Below, piece after piece: positions 1 to 12,203 of a stretch of DNA of 64,000 bases. Within the stretch, counting starts at the first letter, position 1. Each line of letters opens with the position of its first letter. Source of the stretch: Aphis gossypii (lineage: Eukaryota > Arthropoda > Insecta > Hemiptera > Aphididae); contig NW_026083189.1 in assembly GCF_020184175.1 (NCBI RefSeq), positions 1 through 64,000 on the forward strand. The letters are read 5' to 3'. A program made the translations under genes and the position numbers. The notes under the pieces were generated by a model. That model was not told where the DNA came from. It made no database searches and saw only the letters and a program-made list of their open reading frames with translations.

Positions 1-59
1 TTGATTGATTGTAAAAATTCTTTTATATTTATTTTTTGTTTTTTTTATATGGTTTAAAA

Positions 60-266
60 TTATGTTTTAAAAAACTTATTGTTGCCCTTTTTTTTGTTTA
101 GTAGCTTTTGCAATCGTTTGCATCGGTTTTTTAACTGTTCATTTTTTAATTGTAGATTTTGCGTAGAAATAGTATTTTTTTTTTTTTTGGAACTCAATGG
201 TAATTCAGATAAATTGGAAATATATTTTGGTGTATTTGGTGTAATAGAAAGAGATGGACTAAACAT
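60..266 (-). pseudogene. Fragment of a THAP/P-element-type transposase (coiled-coil linker)
   Basis: A 68-codon minus-strand frame ends in a basic, leucine/lysine-rich helix (LKNEQLKNRCKRLQKLLNKK). It resembles the linker exon of the THAP/P-element gene further right (about 15339-15682), which has a similar order: VTP/ITP-type proline-threonine stretch, Lys-rich linker, then NEQL..ICKRQKK. Such coiled-coil linkers follow the THAP DNA-binding domain in P-element transposases. No THAP domain or catalytic core is visible next to it, so this is an isolated exon or the end of an element lying outside the window. The assignment rests on weak similarity to the other copy only. Confidence 0.35.
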
Positions 267-299
267 AGAGACGTTCCTGCATCATTTAAGTTAAAACTA

Positions 300-1774
300 T
301 TCACCATTACAGATTGGTACTTAAATTCGGGTGTTGTTTTCAGTTTAACAGTTCAGGTGACATTGAAAACAATGATTTAGAATCTATAAAAATATATTAT
401 TAATTATATTTTATAATATATCAGATCTCAATGATTGTTCACTATATAGAGGTTTCACTATACTTCTATAGGTACTAACTAAGAATTTACAATAAATTTA
501 AATTATACTGACCTTCCACATTTTATCTGATATTTTTTCACGATAATGGCGTGATTTTGTTGGTGTCGTTATAATTGTTTAGCCAACATGTGTGTTGGCA
601 CCTAAAAGATAAATGAAAGTGTTATATTAAAATAAATATATTTTTTTCAAATACCATAGTTTAACAAAAAATAAAAAAAATAAAAAAAATACCAGTACGT
701 GTTAAGCAGCCGACCGCGACACACGTGTTTTCTCGGTTTCGTCTACTATCGCATTTCATAGCTTCCGATAGCAGTAGTAACATCGTAATTAAAAAGGTAT
801 GTTATTTTTACTTCGTCCCCCAAAACCATAGTATAGGTACCCGGCCGCATTTTAGCCTTCTGATTGGTTGTTTCTACTATCTATATAAAAATCTAATTCT
901 TATCTTATCATGATAATAATTAAAAAATATTAATATTAATATTAATTAGTTAATAGTAACAAATTAATAAAGTCTCAATAAAGTTAGTGCCTAGAGCATA
1001 TTATGTTATGAACAATTACCTAGTTGTCAAACAGTGAAAAATAATTGCTAATTGTTATTGTGTTTTATAAAAGTTAATAGTGAAAAAAAAATAAAAAACA
1101 CAAAAAGGATAAATATATTAGAGTAAGTAGATGAGTTTCACTTGTCCAATCTGCTAAGTCATTAAAAAACTTAATTCAGTTATTAGATTTTGAACTGAGA
1201 AAAATATATTTTGATTTTTTTACATACCTACTATATATATTCAACTTTCATCCATTTATTTTACTTACTGTAGCTTTATATTTTTTAAGACCTATCACTG
1301 AAGTTAAAATTAAATATGACAATCGTTTCAATGACTTTAGATAAGTATTTATCTCCTCTATAATGAATAATAATGATGTAGGTAATAGTTATTTAACTGG
1401 AATTTAATAACATAGTACATATACAATATTTAAAAGTAAGGTACAATATTAGAAATTAGGATAATATATATTACTTATATATTACAAATAATAAAACATT
1501 AATGGAAAATTCAACTTGGCGTTTTATATTTTATGTAATTATAATATTTTAGGAAATTAATGAATGTTTTAAAAAAAAGTGTGTTTTAAATGTATTGTTT
1601 AAATATTATTAAATAACACACAGACATAAAAACAGAAAATACAAAAAAATACAAATAAAATAATATATAATATAATATATATAAGTGCTACTTATAATAT
1701 ATATATGTATATAATAACAATAAAAATATGCATAATAAAATTTGATGAAAATAGTAAATAATAATAGGTTGATA
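300..1774. other. Gene-less AT-rich stretch with one exon-like patch
   Basis: No protein of recognisable family is seen. A more GC-rich patch at about 690-795 ends in a good splice donor (AAAAAG followed by GTATGT at 796), so it could be a 5' non-coding exon on the plus strand. No downstream partner exon was recognised. The rest is AT-rich with runs of TA. Confidence 0.4.
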
Positions 1775-4701
1775 CTAGTAATAGAAATAATGACCTTTGG
1801 CATTTGGGACATTTTTCCTCACATTTTCGGCTAAATTTCTTTTTCTTTTTATTACATTTCTTTTGTTATTGTCTGTTTTCACTGGTCGTCCTACTAATAA
1901 ACGTTTACTACCTCTTGTGACACCTGGCTTTCTTCTACTTATGGTAGTAGGCTGTACATGAATAGTGGCACGAGATCGATGTCTTAGTGATATAGTACTA
2001 CCAGCAGTACTCAAAAATGATTCCCAAGTAGCAATCGACTTAACTTTCTTCAAACGATCTAAACATTTAGAGAGTATAGAAACTGAAGTATTACTTTTAA
2101 ATTTTTCAAAATTTGTTTTTATTAATTCTTGAATCTGGTTAACATATTCATCCGACTGTTGATCAATATTATGATTATCAAGATGATCATCAGTTTCAAC
2201 TACAGTATTTCTTATTGGAGATGATAATATATTATCTTCAACAATTTCTGTTGTTTCTTCACTAGATTGACAATTATTTTTTTCAAGATGAAGTGGCTTA
2301 TAAAATGCTATTTCAGGTACATTTTCTCCAAAAGCTAATTTAGCTAGCATATAGCGAGAATCGACAGTAATAGCTGGTAAATTAGGCATGGCTCTGTTAA
2401 AGTGATAGTATACTACTGCCTGATGCTTGCAAAAAGCTCCCAAGTTTCCTTTGGAACAAGTACAAAATCCATGAGTGACATCTACTTCATAATAACTACA
2501 ATCGGACCCTGATGGTACTTTAAATATATTGTTAGGCAATTTTTCTATTGAATCTTTATTAATATAAACAGCTCTTTTTATTTGATCTTCAAAAAGCAAT
2601 CGAGCTGTGTCATTTCTACCATTAACAAAAGTCCTTAAACGTCTTAAGTAGTAATCTTCGAGGCCAGTACAAATAAAATCCACCAGTGCAATGGCATTAT
2701 ATGCCTTATTTCTAGAGAGTATTATGTCTTTAAAAATCCGTACATTAACTTCACTAAAATTATTGGTCTGATTACCATGGACAGTAGCATCTCTAAAAGC
2801 TAGACACCATAATTCTTTCCTCGCCCAATAATTAGTCATATATTTCACCCATTTTTCATACTTAAGAGGTATAATTTCATCACTTATACTATTATTTATA
2901 GTGTTTATTTTGCCAGTAGCAGTAGTATAGGCATTGTGAGCACTATTATAATCAGGTGCAATTAAAATACTTTGAAATAATTTAAATAACAATTGTCTGT
3001 GTTCATTTTTGATATTATGTTTTACATCCCATAACCATCTCCAAACTGACTGTAATACATGGAACCTACAAAGCAAAATATTTGATTGTGGCCAAATTGA
3101 TTTTAGTGCTTGTCTTTCTGCCTCGCTATCATCAATTATAAAATGTCTTGGAAAGCCTTGGCCATTAAAACTATTAGGAACTGAATCTTTTAGTAATGAA
3201 AATGCAGTCTTATAGTCATCAACTGTTTGTCCTTTTGTTATAAACATTCCCAGAGGAATAGCTCCAATACCACATGATGTTAGCATAAATGTAACAGAAT
3301 GACTCTGAGTATCACATGACGCAGTACTGTCTGCAAAAGCAATATCTTTAGAAAAAGCTAATTTATGAGCTCTTTGCATAATAGGAGTGACCATTAGTCT
3401 AGCAAATGGATTTTCATTAAACCTTACAATAATTCCACATTTTTCATAATCGGTTTTCTTATCTTCAAGTTTCTACAAAATATTTATTTAAGAATTAAGT
3501 AATACAAAGTTTAATATCAGTTTTTACAGTGTATTACTGTAGGATAAGATTATAAAAGTACATTGTCCATTGGTAATTTTAAAAATGAAATATTTTTTAA
3601 AAATTTTTTAATAAAAATTAAGTACCTAATTTAATTATTTAATGTATTTAATTAGATTCTTTTTACTTGATAACAATACAAAAAATTTTTATTTAAAAAT
3701 AAGTGGTGTTATGAATTCATATGGAATTTTATGGTATTATGGTCACTTGCCCAAATTTATTTAATTAATATAATAGGTACAACATAATAAATTATTAAGG
3801 AGACATATTAATATAAAATTATAAAGTAACTTGTATTTATTCATTTACCTATTTATATTTTTTTATAATTTATTAAATCAGAATAATAATACATACATAA
3901 TCATAAATCCACATTCCATATGTATAGTTAACATTATTAGACTTGAGAGCTAAGTAATTCTCAGTTTTATATATAATTTTATTTTATTTCTATTATTATT
4001 TTTTACCTGATCCCTTTAAGTTATTTTTATATTCAAACAATTTTAATATCAATTTATGATGTAAAAATTGAGTAAAATTACATATTTGACTTTTGTGAAA
4101 AATTATAGATGGGTAGTAAATAATACTATAAGAAAATGTTGTAAAAATATATGTTTTAAATTGGTCAAAATTATATGTATTTATTTCAAGAGTTAATGAT
4201 TAAATGTTTATATTATAATTTATATTTACCCATTATATTAGGTGAGTTCAATAAATTATAATTTATAAATAATATGTTGAAATTTCAATTTATGATGTCA
4301 ACAATTAGTAATATTGCTTAACCTATCCTAACCTTCAAGGAAACCTCTTAACCTTTGACACACTTAACATACATTGTTTTTAAATGTTATAATTTAAATT
4401 TTTAATATACTATTTTTACAGATCTATATTTTATTTAAAGGTTTATATAATAAAACTAATTTTTTTATTATGGCTTTTACTAGTATTAAATTGAAATTTA
4501 TAATATTATTATGCATACCTGTAATACACTAAGTTCAGTAGAAGATCCGAGGTTATTTAATTTCCAAGTGTCATACCAATGACGAACGGTCCTATACTTA
4601 GGGTTAATTGAAGCATCAGCTAGTTCTTCAGAATTCATACCATACTCTAATTCCAATTTGGTTTCATGGATACTTATAGACTCTGATATGCCTGTATGCA
4701 T
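1775..4701 (-). CDS. MULE-type transposase with SWIM zinc finger (two exons seen)
   Basis: This is a Mutator-like (MULE) transposase, which cuts and rejoins transposon DNA in the nucleus. Exon 1775-3472 carries the transposase core: ADST near the start of the open frame (first Asp), IDDSEAE about 65 residues later (second Asp), CRFHVLQSVW after that, and a SWIM zinc finger CTCSKGNLGAFCKH about residue 311-324 of the 539-residue stretch from the internal Met. A canonical intron, 3473-4518 (GTATGC...TTGTAG), joins it in phase 0 to exon 4519-4701, whose frame reads ...SVLQ and then KLEDKKTDYEK. That upstream exon itself begins just after an AG, so a further 5' exon, perhaps with a DNA-binding domain, may lie to the right. 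The C-terminal tail is Lys/Arg-rich. No stop or frameshift interrupts the core, so this copy could be functional or domesticated. No terminal repeats were found. Confidence 0.75.
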
Positions 4702-5155
4702 TAATTAATATAATATACTATATATACCTACTTAAAAGTTTGTATTTTGAAAAAATAAAATAAATTTAATTCATTTTTTTTTAATAATTGGCACACCATT
4801 TTCAATATCACTACAATACAGTTTTTTGGGTAATAGTTATTCATATACAAAAATGCCATCCCACACAAACATCAACAACTTATACCAATATTTACCTACT
4901 TTCTTTACAACTCAAACACTCAGCTGTTTGAGAAATGTGTTAAAATTACAGTTTAAAACTAATATAAATGTATTAAAATTATTTACAAATCAAGATTCCA
5001 CATCCCCACGTCTGTTTTTGCTGTGAAAATCTTAAAACCGATCCCTACTCCTATGAACTACACTAGCGATTATTGCGGTACACGCCATAATTAAATACCG
5101 CTCGAAGCGCTACATTGCGGTACTCGCCATTTAGCGCGCAGCGTATTTCGTACTG
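4702..5155. other. Gene-less stretch; outer GC-rich repeat arm at 5055-5155
   Basis: Nothing coding is supported. From about 5055 the sequence becomes richer in CG dinucleotides, with motifs such as ACACTAGCG, GCGGTACACGCC and TTAGCGCGCAGCG. The same kind of motif lies outside the other two copies of the CAGTGAGCAATCTAT repeat (right of 6964 in inverted form, and 19820-19966), so this is probably the outer part of that repeat. Confidence 0.45.
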
Positions 5156-6964
5156 CAGTGAGCAATCTATAATAATTTATAATCAATGGTAATATTAATT
5201 AATTATTCACGAATTTATTTTATTATTTTAATTGTATTAATCAAGGTGAAGGAGATTTAAAATATATATATATATAAATAATATATACTATACTAACATA
5301 CTTTATATTGTATTCTTAATTGATTTAAATTTGATATAACTAACATTATTATTAAGTTACCAATGTAAAACTGAAATTGTAAGTGTAATTAAGTGCATTT
5401 AAGAAAAAAATTGTAAAGATTTCTGTCTTGCAGACATAAACCTTTTTTTTGTGGGGAGGTGTTATGGGCTATGAGATATCTATAAGATATCTACGAGATA
5501 TCAAGGCTAAATTAGTATGACCATGCCTCGTGTCGTGGGTAATGCGGATGCTACTATGACCATGACACGTGTCGGGATAGTAAGCGCATCAATAATTATA
5601 GTGCACTATTGATGCATTTGAGATGTTATTGCACATTCTCAAATTCGTGTCCGAATTTGCAACAACAACTACAAGGACACCTGGTTTCACCCAGAAGGCG
5701 ACAACTCGACGAAAACAAGAGACGCACCACAATATATAAGGGAGCCCGAAGACCAGAACGGTAGATGTACCAAAGCTATCAACAACTAAGCACTTTCACG
5801 ACACTCAGCCATTTATTTTGTTTGTTACATGTATTTAATTTATATGCAATAAAGACATATTTCGTTATTAAGTTTAACTTTCGTTCAAAATAACCATCTG
5901 GATTTAAATCTGATACTGGTACGCAACAGTAATTACTATAGATGCTACAGATATATTTTATGTACCTATGAACTGTAAAGTTAAATATAATTTATTAGTG
6001 TTGGTTTGCAAGAATTTTTTTTTATTTATGTAAACAATGTTTCATTGTTTAAATTCATATTATTAAACAATCTATAACCTCTTTTTATTTTCGAGAACAT
6101 CAGTAAAAAGAAAAATTAAACTTAAATCACAGTATCCAAAAGTATAAACATATTTTATTTAATTGATGAGTTTTAAAACTAAAAAGTATGAAAAGTTAAA
6201 ATGTTATTGTACGCTAGGTGTTGATTATGGTTTACGTTAGGTAGGGGCCGATTTTTTTTTCAGAATAGTGAGTCAATTGGGTCGTAGTCCGCGCCTGGTA
6301 GTAAACATTAGTTTTTTAATAATTAAATAAAAAAAACCTAAAGTTCTCAAACCGGTAACTTTATTTGTATTCTTGTTATCAAAAAAATTAATAAAACTAA
6401 AATAATTAAAAATTTCAAATATCTACAAATGATAGCACAAAAACAGCCCAAGTATTTTTTAAATTGTATTGGTAAAGGAAATATTAATATTTTTGGTGAA
6501 AATAACCGCCATACTTTTGAGTTTTAAATAAATATCGATTATTTTTAAACTAGTGTTTAGTAAATATTTTCATTGTTCCGTATCCCCCCCCCCCTAATTA
6601 CAAACTAGAAAATTATATATTATTGCATTTTAGAGTACAAAAAACGAATTTGAGTATAGGCGGTAAGCCATAGCTAGTATATGTATATAATATACATATA
6701 CCTAACTAAATACTTCTATTAATTAATTTAGTATTATGTATTATATAATATTATAGAAGCCAGTAAGTAATTATAAATATCAGATGTGGAATTGTGGAAT
6801 ACCGCAGAAAATTATGTACAATTATGTATCTACCTATGAAAAATAAAGTAATTTATAGATTTACCTATAATTAAGGTAAACAGCTTTACTCGGTAGTCGG
6901 TACCCATCATTATATTTAATAATATATAATACCATTGATTATACATAGTATAGATTGCTCACTG
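5156..6964. mobile_element. Inverted-repeat element of unknown family, about 1.8 kb or longer
   Basis: The left arm at 5156-5192 starts CAGTGAGCAATCTAT and continues to ATCAATGGTA. The right arm at 6930-6964 is its inverted copy (TACCATTGATTATAC... ending GCTCACTG). Outside both arms lie related CG-rich motifs (TTAGCGC.CGC), so the true ends are probably about 100-150 bp further out on each side. A third copy of one arm lies at 19967-20010. The interior contains no transposase; it contains an LTR at 5460-5928 and AT-rich DNA. I could not find a target-site duplication. It is probably a non-autonomous DNA transposon with long inverted repeats; the superfamily is not determined. Confidence 0.55.
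5460..5928 (+). repeat. LTR of a retrotransposon, with polypurine tract, otherwise lone
   Basis: The block starts TGTTATGGGC and ends TACGCAACA, the TG...CA form of an LTR, 469 bp long. Inside is a TATA box (TATATAAG at 5733-5740) and a polyadenylation signal (AATAAA at 5848-5853), placed as expected for U3-R-U5 read on the plus strand. Directly before it is GGGGAGG (5453-5459) after a T-run, which looks like the polypurine tract that sits just upstream of a 3' LTR. No pol gene is seen upstream, so this is a truncated 3' end rather than a clean solo LTR. No matching flanking duplication was found. Copia- or Gypsy/BEL-type cannot be told from the LTR alone. Confidence 0.7.
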
Positions 6965-7873
6965 GTCGCGATTATGCGTTGCGCTAAATTTTAGTTCATT
7001 TATTGACAATAGATAGCGTTAATAGTCATAATTAAAGTAATAATTCGACCAACGGTAGCAGTTTTGTTATTGGCTATTGCGGTTCAATAGTTCAATACCT
7101 ATATTAGTATGTATTTGCCATTTGGTATTGGTAGCGGTAAAATACTAAAATGTAACCGGACAGAAATTACCGATGTCACGGCGTTACCATCAAGACAATA
7201 TTGAATATTATAATGTATCTGTATAATAATATTAACATGTACATTGTAATAGTAGCAAACAAAATACAATAATATTTTAAACACCGATTATTTTTTATTT
7301 TTTTATTTTTTATAAATATTTTATTCACGTTTGTCTATTAAATGTCATTCGACTATTAGATTTGTGAATGACGATAAGGGATTCAAATTCAACGTTGCCA
7401 AATTGAACCAAATACACGTTGTCATTTAATAATATTATTTATTTTACATTTTTACATTTACACGTGTATGATAATTAACATTGAATAATAATTGTACAGT
7501 GTACAATGTACACATATACCTTATGTATATATCTATATCTCAATTTATGTTATAAAATGAAGATCCTTTTTTGTATTTATTTCAAAAAGTACTCAACGAA
7601 TTTTTATATGTTTTCACTCATTGATAAGTCTATTCTCGGGCAAGGTTTTAAATTTTAATGTATAGTACGCCTTAGAAAAAATATTTAGGTAGATTGCCGA
7701 AAATAATATTTAGCCGTTTAATGGTAATTGCATCATTAAAAACGGTGGCGAAATTTTTTAAATCCTCAGAGTAGTCCAATTGTCCGAGTTGGGTTTCTAA
7801 GGAAGAAAAATTGTAAAATTTGATGAAAAAATTAAATGCTTTTTAACCGTGTGTTCAAAGTAGAGCCTCGGGC

Positions 7874-8672
7874 ACAATACCCGCACATTGTGTTGTCTCC
7901 GTCTTACAAACGCCCAACATGGCAAGTTTTACATTCACAACAACGGTCAAAACTATAGTAAATAATATATTGGTTTATTTTTTATATTTTAATTTTAAAA
8001 CGTGTTATGCGTCTGCGTTTTTAAAACGTCAGCGATAAATCGTTCAAAATTAAACGTACAGTTATGTATGGGTGTATTCACATTGCCACACATAAATGGA
8101 TAAATGAGACGTGCGTTCGGCAAGGACGCTCCCATGGGGGGCCAAAAGGGCCATTGCACTTACTGGGAATATTTTTTAAAACTATTGTTAATTTAATGCC
8201 ACGCATATTAATTATAACATAATTTTATTGAGATTCATTTATGAAGTTTAGTAAAAATTATTATTTTAGATAATCTAGATAAATAATCTTTAGTGTAATC
8301 ATTAATTTACAATGTTTACCGCAGGTCGCTTAAAATAATAATACCTATTTCCCGAGTCCCGATTTCTATGGTACTTATCATTTGATTTTGTTTTCATCTA
8401 TTTTTAGGCAAACGTTATTTTTCCCCAGAAACGTAGACGGCAGCGAAATGAGTAAAGATCACAACAATATTTATAGGTTTAATTATAATAGGTTTATTAA
8501 ATGGCTAAGCCTTATTGTTAAATACATAAATATATTGTTAAAAAGCAAAATATAACGTGTAAGGTGCGCGTCCGCAAAATCGCCACGTTTTAAAAACACG
8601 GACGTGCGAGTTCGAATCGCCTAGTGTGTAATCAGGCATTTGTAAGACGGAGAAAACAGATGCGGGTATGGC
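7874..8672. repeat. Inverted repeat pair, about 40-bp arms, 0.8 kb apart
   Basis: The left arm (7874-7914) contains ATACCCGCA, then CTCCGTCTTACAAACGCC. The right arm (8635-8672) contains GGCATTTGTAAGACGGAG and then GATGCGGGTATGGCG, the inverted form. Beside the right arm is GAGTTCGAATCGCC (about 8609-8622), similar to a tRNA T-arm or pol III B-box. The arms probably bound a non-autonomous element; no coding capacity lies between them. Exact ends and flanking duplications were not resolved. Confidence 0.5.
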
Positions 8673-9097
8673 GTCTTGTTAAAAAAGCCTGGATACTTGA
8701 AAGTATCATGGTATCTACCTTCAGACCATTATTATTATTTAGGAGAACTGTCTGAAAGTATTTTTAAAAATTCGCATTTTAAAATGGTTCTCTTACGAGG
8801 ATTTTTAGATTTTCTAAAGAAAACGAAAACTTTTTGTTTATAAATGGTTACATCGGTTAGGTACTCGAGCAGATGAGGTAAAAGCTGCATCAAATATTCA
8901 AATCGCTGCATACTCCTATCTTAAGGTGATTGAAATTGGGTATTTTTTTCTTGCATTTAGAGACATCTAGAGTCTAAGTTGGTCTAAATCTCTAAAACGA
9001 CTAAAACGAATATTCAAAATAAAAAAAATATACTTATACTTATACCTATACTTTATTAAACTTACTAGTAAAAAAAATACCAATCTATCCTTCATAT

Positions 9098-9119
9098 CCC
9101 CCCCGTAAATACGCCACTG
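9098..9119 (-). repeat. hAT-type terminal repeat end (CAGTGGCG...GGGGGGG)
   Basis: Read on the minus strand from 9119 the sequence begins CAGTGGCGTATTTACGGGGG. It closely resembles the right end of the hAT element at 26030-28981 (CAGTGGCGCAACCAAGGGGG) and the G-rich patch at 60161. The partner end was not found, so this is a lone or truncated end. Confidence 0.4.
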
Positions 9120-9395
9120 CAACAGTATCGTATTATCATATCGTATCGGTGTATACAATTTACTAATAATATGTGTAATATGTGTAATGCATACATATAA
9201 AATGAACATAATTACATAAGTAGGTAACTAATAAAAAGATTGGATGACGTATGAAATTAAATATTCTGTGCCAACACATTCCCATTTATTTCTTGCTACT
9301 TGTCTCCCCTAGCTGGATAGGTACTCATATAATATATTTATATCATTGTCCATTGCCATCAAGAATTCGAGACTGCCAAATGCCATATTCTAGAG

Positions 9396-9594
9396 CAGGA
9401 GTCGGCAACCCGCAGCTCGTGTAGCGATTTTATGCGGCTCGCGAATACAATTTATAATTATTATAAACGTATAGAACTATAGAATAACAGACTATGTTAG
9501 TTGATAAAAAAATTTCAAGTGTAAATAAAATAACTTATATGGCCCCTGAATTTTTTTTTTTGGCCTTTGACATCATAAAGATTGCCGATCCCTG
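9396..9594. mobile_element. hAT-type MITE, 199 bp
   Basis: The element starts CAGGAGTCGGCAACC and ends GATTGCCGATCCCTG, imperfect terminal inverted repeats typical of short hAT-derived elements. The flanking 8-mers are TTCTAGAG (9388-9395) and GGCTAGAG (9595-9602), identical at six of eight positions, which fits an old 8-bp target-site duplication. There is no coding capacity; mobility would need a transposase in trans. Confidence 0.65.
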
Positions 9595-9602
9595 GGCTAG
9601 AG

Positions 9603-12013
9603 CACGTTGAGTGACACAGTATTTATGATGGGTAATTGGTATATAGTTCATTTCCGTGCTAATACTGAACCGCGACATCGACGGTCGACTACCTACGTGT
9701 TGCATTCTTAGATTACAGATTTATAAATTTATTATAGTATTAATCTACATTCTACGGTACCAAATAAATAATAATAGTTTTGTCATCAATAAATGCCAAA
9801 TGGATACCTTTAAAAATAAATATGTAATAAATGCTATGCAAAAGAAAAATGTAAATATAAAATGTACCATAGTTTGCGAACATAAACACATTATTACATA
9901 TTCAAGCGAAATGCTCCCTATATGTTATTAAAATAACCTATTATTAATTTTATCAGCCAATTAATGACAACATACATAATATAATAATATTATATTATAT
10001 TTAATATTATTGGGACCTCCGCGTGTTTATCTCGACATTGTCGTCGCCGTCGTCGCCAACCGGAGAAAAATAATTATTAATACCCACTAAAAATAGCTTT
10101 CTACCCAAAATCCAAATTATAACGACGTATAAAAATCAAAATAATAGTGTCTATAACCGATAAAGCAATACACCCATAAAGATACACATAATATTTTGTC
10201 GATTACGTGTCGACCGCGGTCCTGGAGACCCGACAACGGCGACTACAGTCAACAGTTGTCGACAACGTGTTGGCCCATCATTGATATTTTGTATTGTGTG
10301 TAAGTGTATTGTGTAATTGACTTGTAAATTTTTTTGATTTATAAATATCTACGTATATTATATTATTATAAGATTGTATAAATCAACAAAACTGAAAGTA
10401 GATAACTAATAATATCTATTGTTAACGTTATTTTGTTCATTGTTGCATCAAATTGTCACAGACCACAGTTAATATCTCGCCGTCTGGCGATTTATACATT
10501 ATAACTTTGTTATAAGTTTATTTATAAATACATTTATGCATACAATATATAGAAGTTTATAAGTATAAATGAGTAAAACCATTGATTATAAAATATATAT
10601 ACTATTTTTAATCAATGGCTAGACGTATGTGTTATCGAACTCGTACAACTGGCTTGTTGGAAATACCCAAAATAAATAATATTCATTGACAAACTCCAAT
10701 GAGGAACGCACGACTTAAATATTTAAGGTATCGGTCAGCGGGGAAACATTGTCAGTTGTCAGTTGTCACTGTCCCTGCGCAGTTTCATCACTTGTCACTC
10801 GTCAGTTATATCTTATATGCCAAATTCAAATTTCTGATACCTACTCGGCGATATCTGTGCATTGTCGTTGGTCGTTCTATATAATTAATAATTGTGTACT
10901 ATTGCCCTATAAAAATAAATTAACCAATCTTTATTCAAAGTTATTTTTTCGACTACCTAATTATGTAGTGATGATGACAGTATTACTCTACTGCAGTATC
11001 GTAAACAATATTTCAATGTTATGTTTTTTAATTTGCTTCACACTATAAGCTGAATATTTTACAGTGTTTAAGTAAAAACAGTGTTATAAATTATAATCAT
11101 AATCAATTTCATCAAATAGGTAAGTTTAAAATTTAAATTATATTTAAAACAAATGTGATCATTTTCGGGAGGTTTAAATATTTGAATTTTTATTAATTAA
11201 TAGGTGATTTGAACTTTGAAGACCTGTCAAACAAAAATTCAATACGCAGTAGCGTTTTCCAACTAGTCGTCTTAATTAATCTATTGCTCGATATATTGTA
11301 AGTACCTAAGTAGGTATTCTTAGATAAAAATGTATTAACTATTAAATTATAAGGCATTAATGCACGATAATTATGACATTCTTATTTTAAAGTTACGTTT
11401 ATTAAAGTGAATAAAATATACAAATGTGAATTGGTGGAGTGATACTCAGAAATATAATTTTTTTTTTTTAATTAAACAGTTAAATTATAAAATGTATGTT
11501 CACGGATCAATAATTAATATGAATAATTCTGCGTTCAATTTTAATTAAAATAATATTTAAAAAATGATTTCTGTTTTTTGGTATTTTTTATTAACACTAT
11601 ATTAATTATTAACGTAACAACCTCAATATTATTATGACTAAACATTTAATGTTACTGTTTGTAAATAAAATATATTGGATTAGAATTCTGATATTATTTT
11701 TTGCAAACCCCATGATTTTGGTATTTTTCTAATATCTTTTTACCTTTGTCAATAGAAGTATGATAATAATATATAGGAACATAAAATAAGAATTTTACCA
11801 AAAATAAAACTTTTTAAAATTATATTTCAAGTAATTTGGATTCATTTTGTTTTTGGCATTGTGAACTAAAGTGGTGTACTCAGAATTCATTTATTTTTAT
11901 TTTTATTTTATTTTATTTTAATTTTATTTATTTTAAAGTATAAGGTATGAAACGTAGGTGTTATTTAGTATTTCAGAAATAATATTATTAATTAATTACC
12001 TATATATATTTAG
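9603..12013. other. Gene-less stretch with two CG-richer patches; possible untranslated exon
   Basis: No protein is recognised. About 10013-10290 is unusually rich in CG for this window (GTCGTCGCCGTCGTCGCC, GACCGCGGTCCTGGAGACC). A second patch at about 10690-11118 ends in CAAATAG followed by GTAAGT, a strong splice donor. Together these could be a promoter and 5' untranslated exon of a host gene reading rightward, but no coding exon was linked to them. Short frames inside (10699-10884 and 10749-11048) look like chance. Confidence 0.35.
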
Positions 12014-12203
12014 AAGAAACAATAGTTTTTGGACATACATTGAAAAAAATGGCCGTAATAATAGTGGATTGAGCATCAGTACACAACTTGAACTGATATA
12101 TTATTGGTGTCAAGATATAAAACAGACTACAATTATTGCTTTAACCGGTAGATCACATCATACAGTGTGTGACTGTAACGCTTTTCTGAGGGACATGGCA
12201 CAA
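12014..12203 (+). pseudogene. Exon of a Merlin/ISXO2-like transposase
   Basis: A single exon lies after TTTAG, with motifs GLSISTQLELIYYWCQDI and LTGRSHHTVCDCNAFLRDM. This is the region just before the ISXO2 (IS1595-type) DDE domain in Merlin-family transposases of animals, where a helix-turn-helix-like segment (LTGRS..TV.DW...R) precedes catalysis. The exon ends ATGGCACAA at a GTATTT donor; read through, it stops at 12212. The usual Trp after CD is Cys here. No downstream DDE exon was found in the next kilobase, so this is a fragment. Family assignment is from recalled motif similarity. Confidence 0.5.

Larger units (their letters stand above)
6965..9395. other. Gene-less stretch of repeats
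   Basis: No coding region is supported. The left part (6965-7180) has CG-containing motifs that mirror the outer arm of the 5156-6964 element. Two inverted segments lie at 7874-7914 and 8635-8672 (listed separately). A G-run transposon end lies at 9098-9119. The remainder is AT-rich. Confidence 0.5.

Noticed and set aside
8600..8625. tRNA gene
   Set aside because: Only a T-arm-like motif is present; no acceptor stem or anticodon arm can be formed.
9656..9931. 91-codon frame on the plus strand
   Set aside because: Low-complexity AT-rich translation with no motif or splice context.
10699..11048. Two overlapping frames (61 and 99 codons)
   Set aside because: Overlapping in different frames with no recognisable domain; more likely untranslated or chance.
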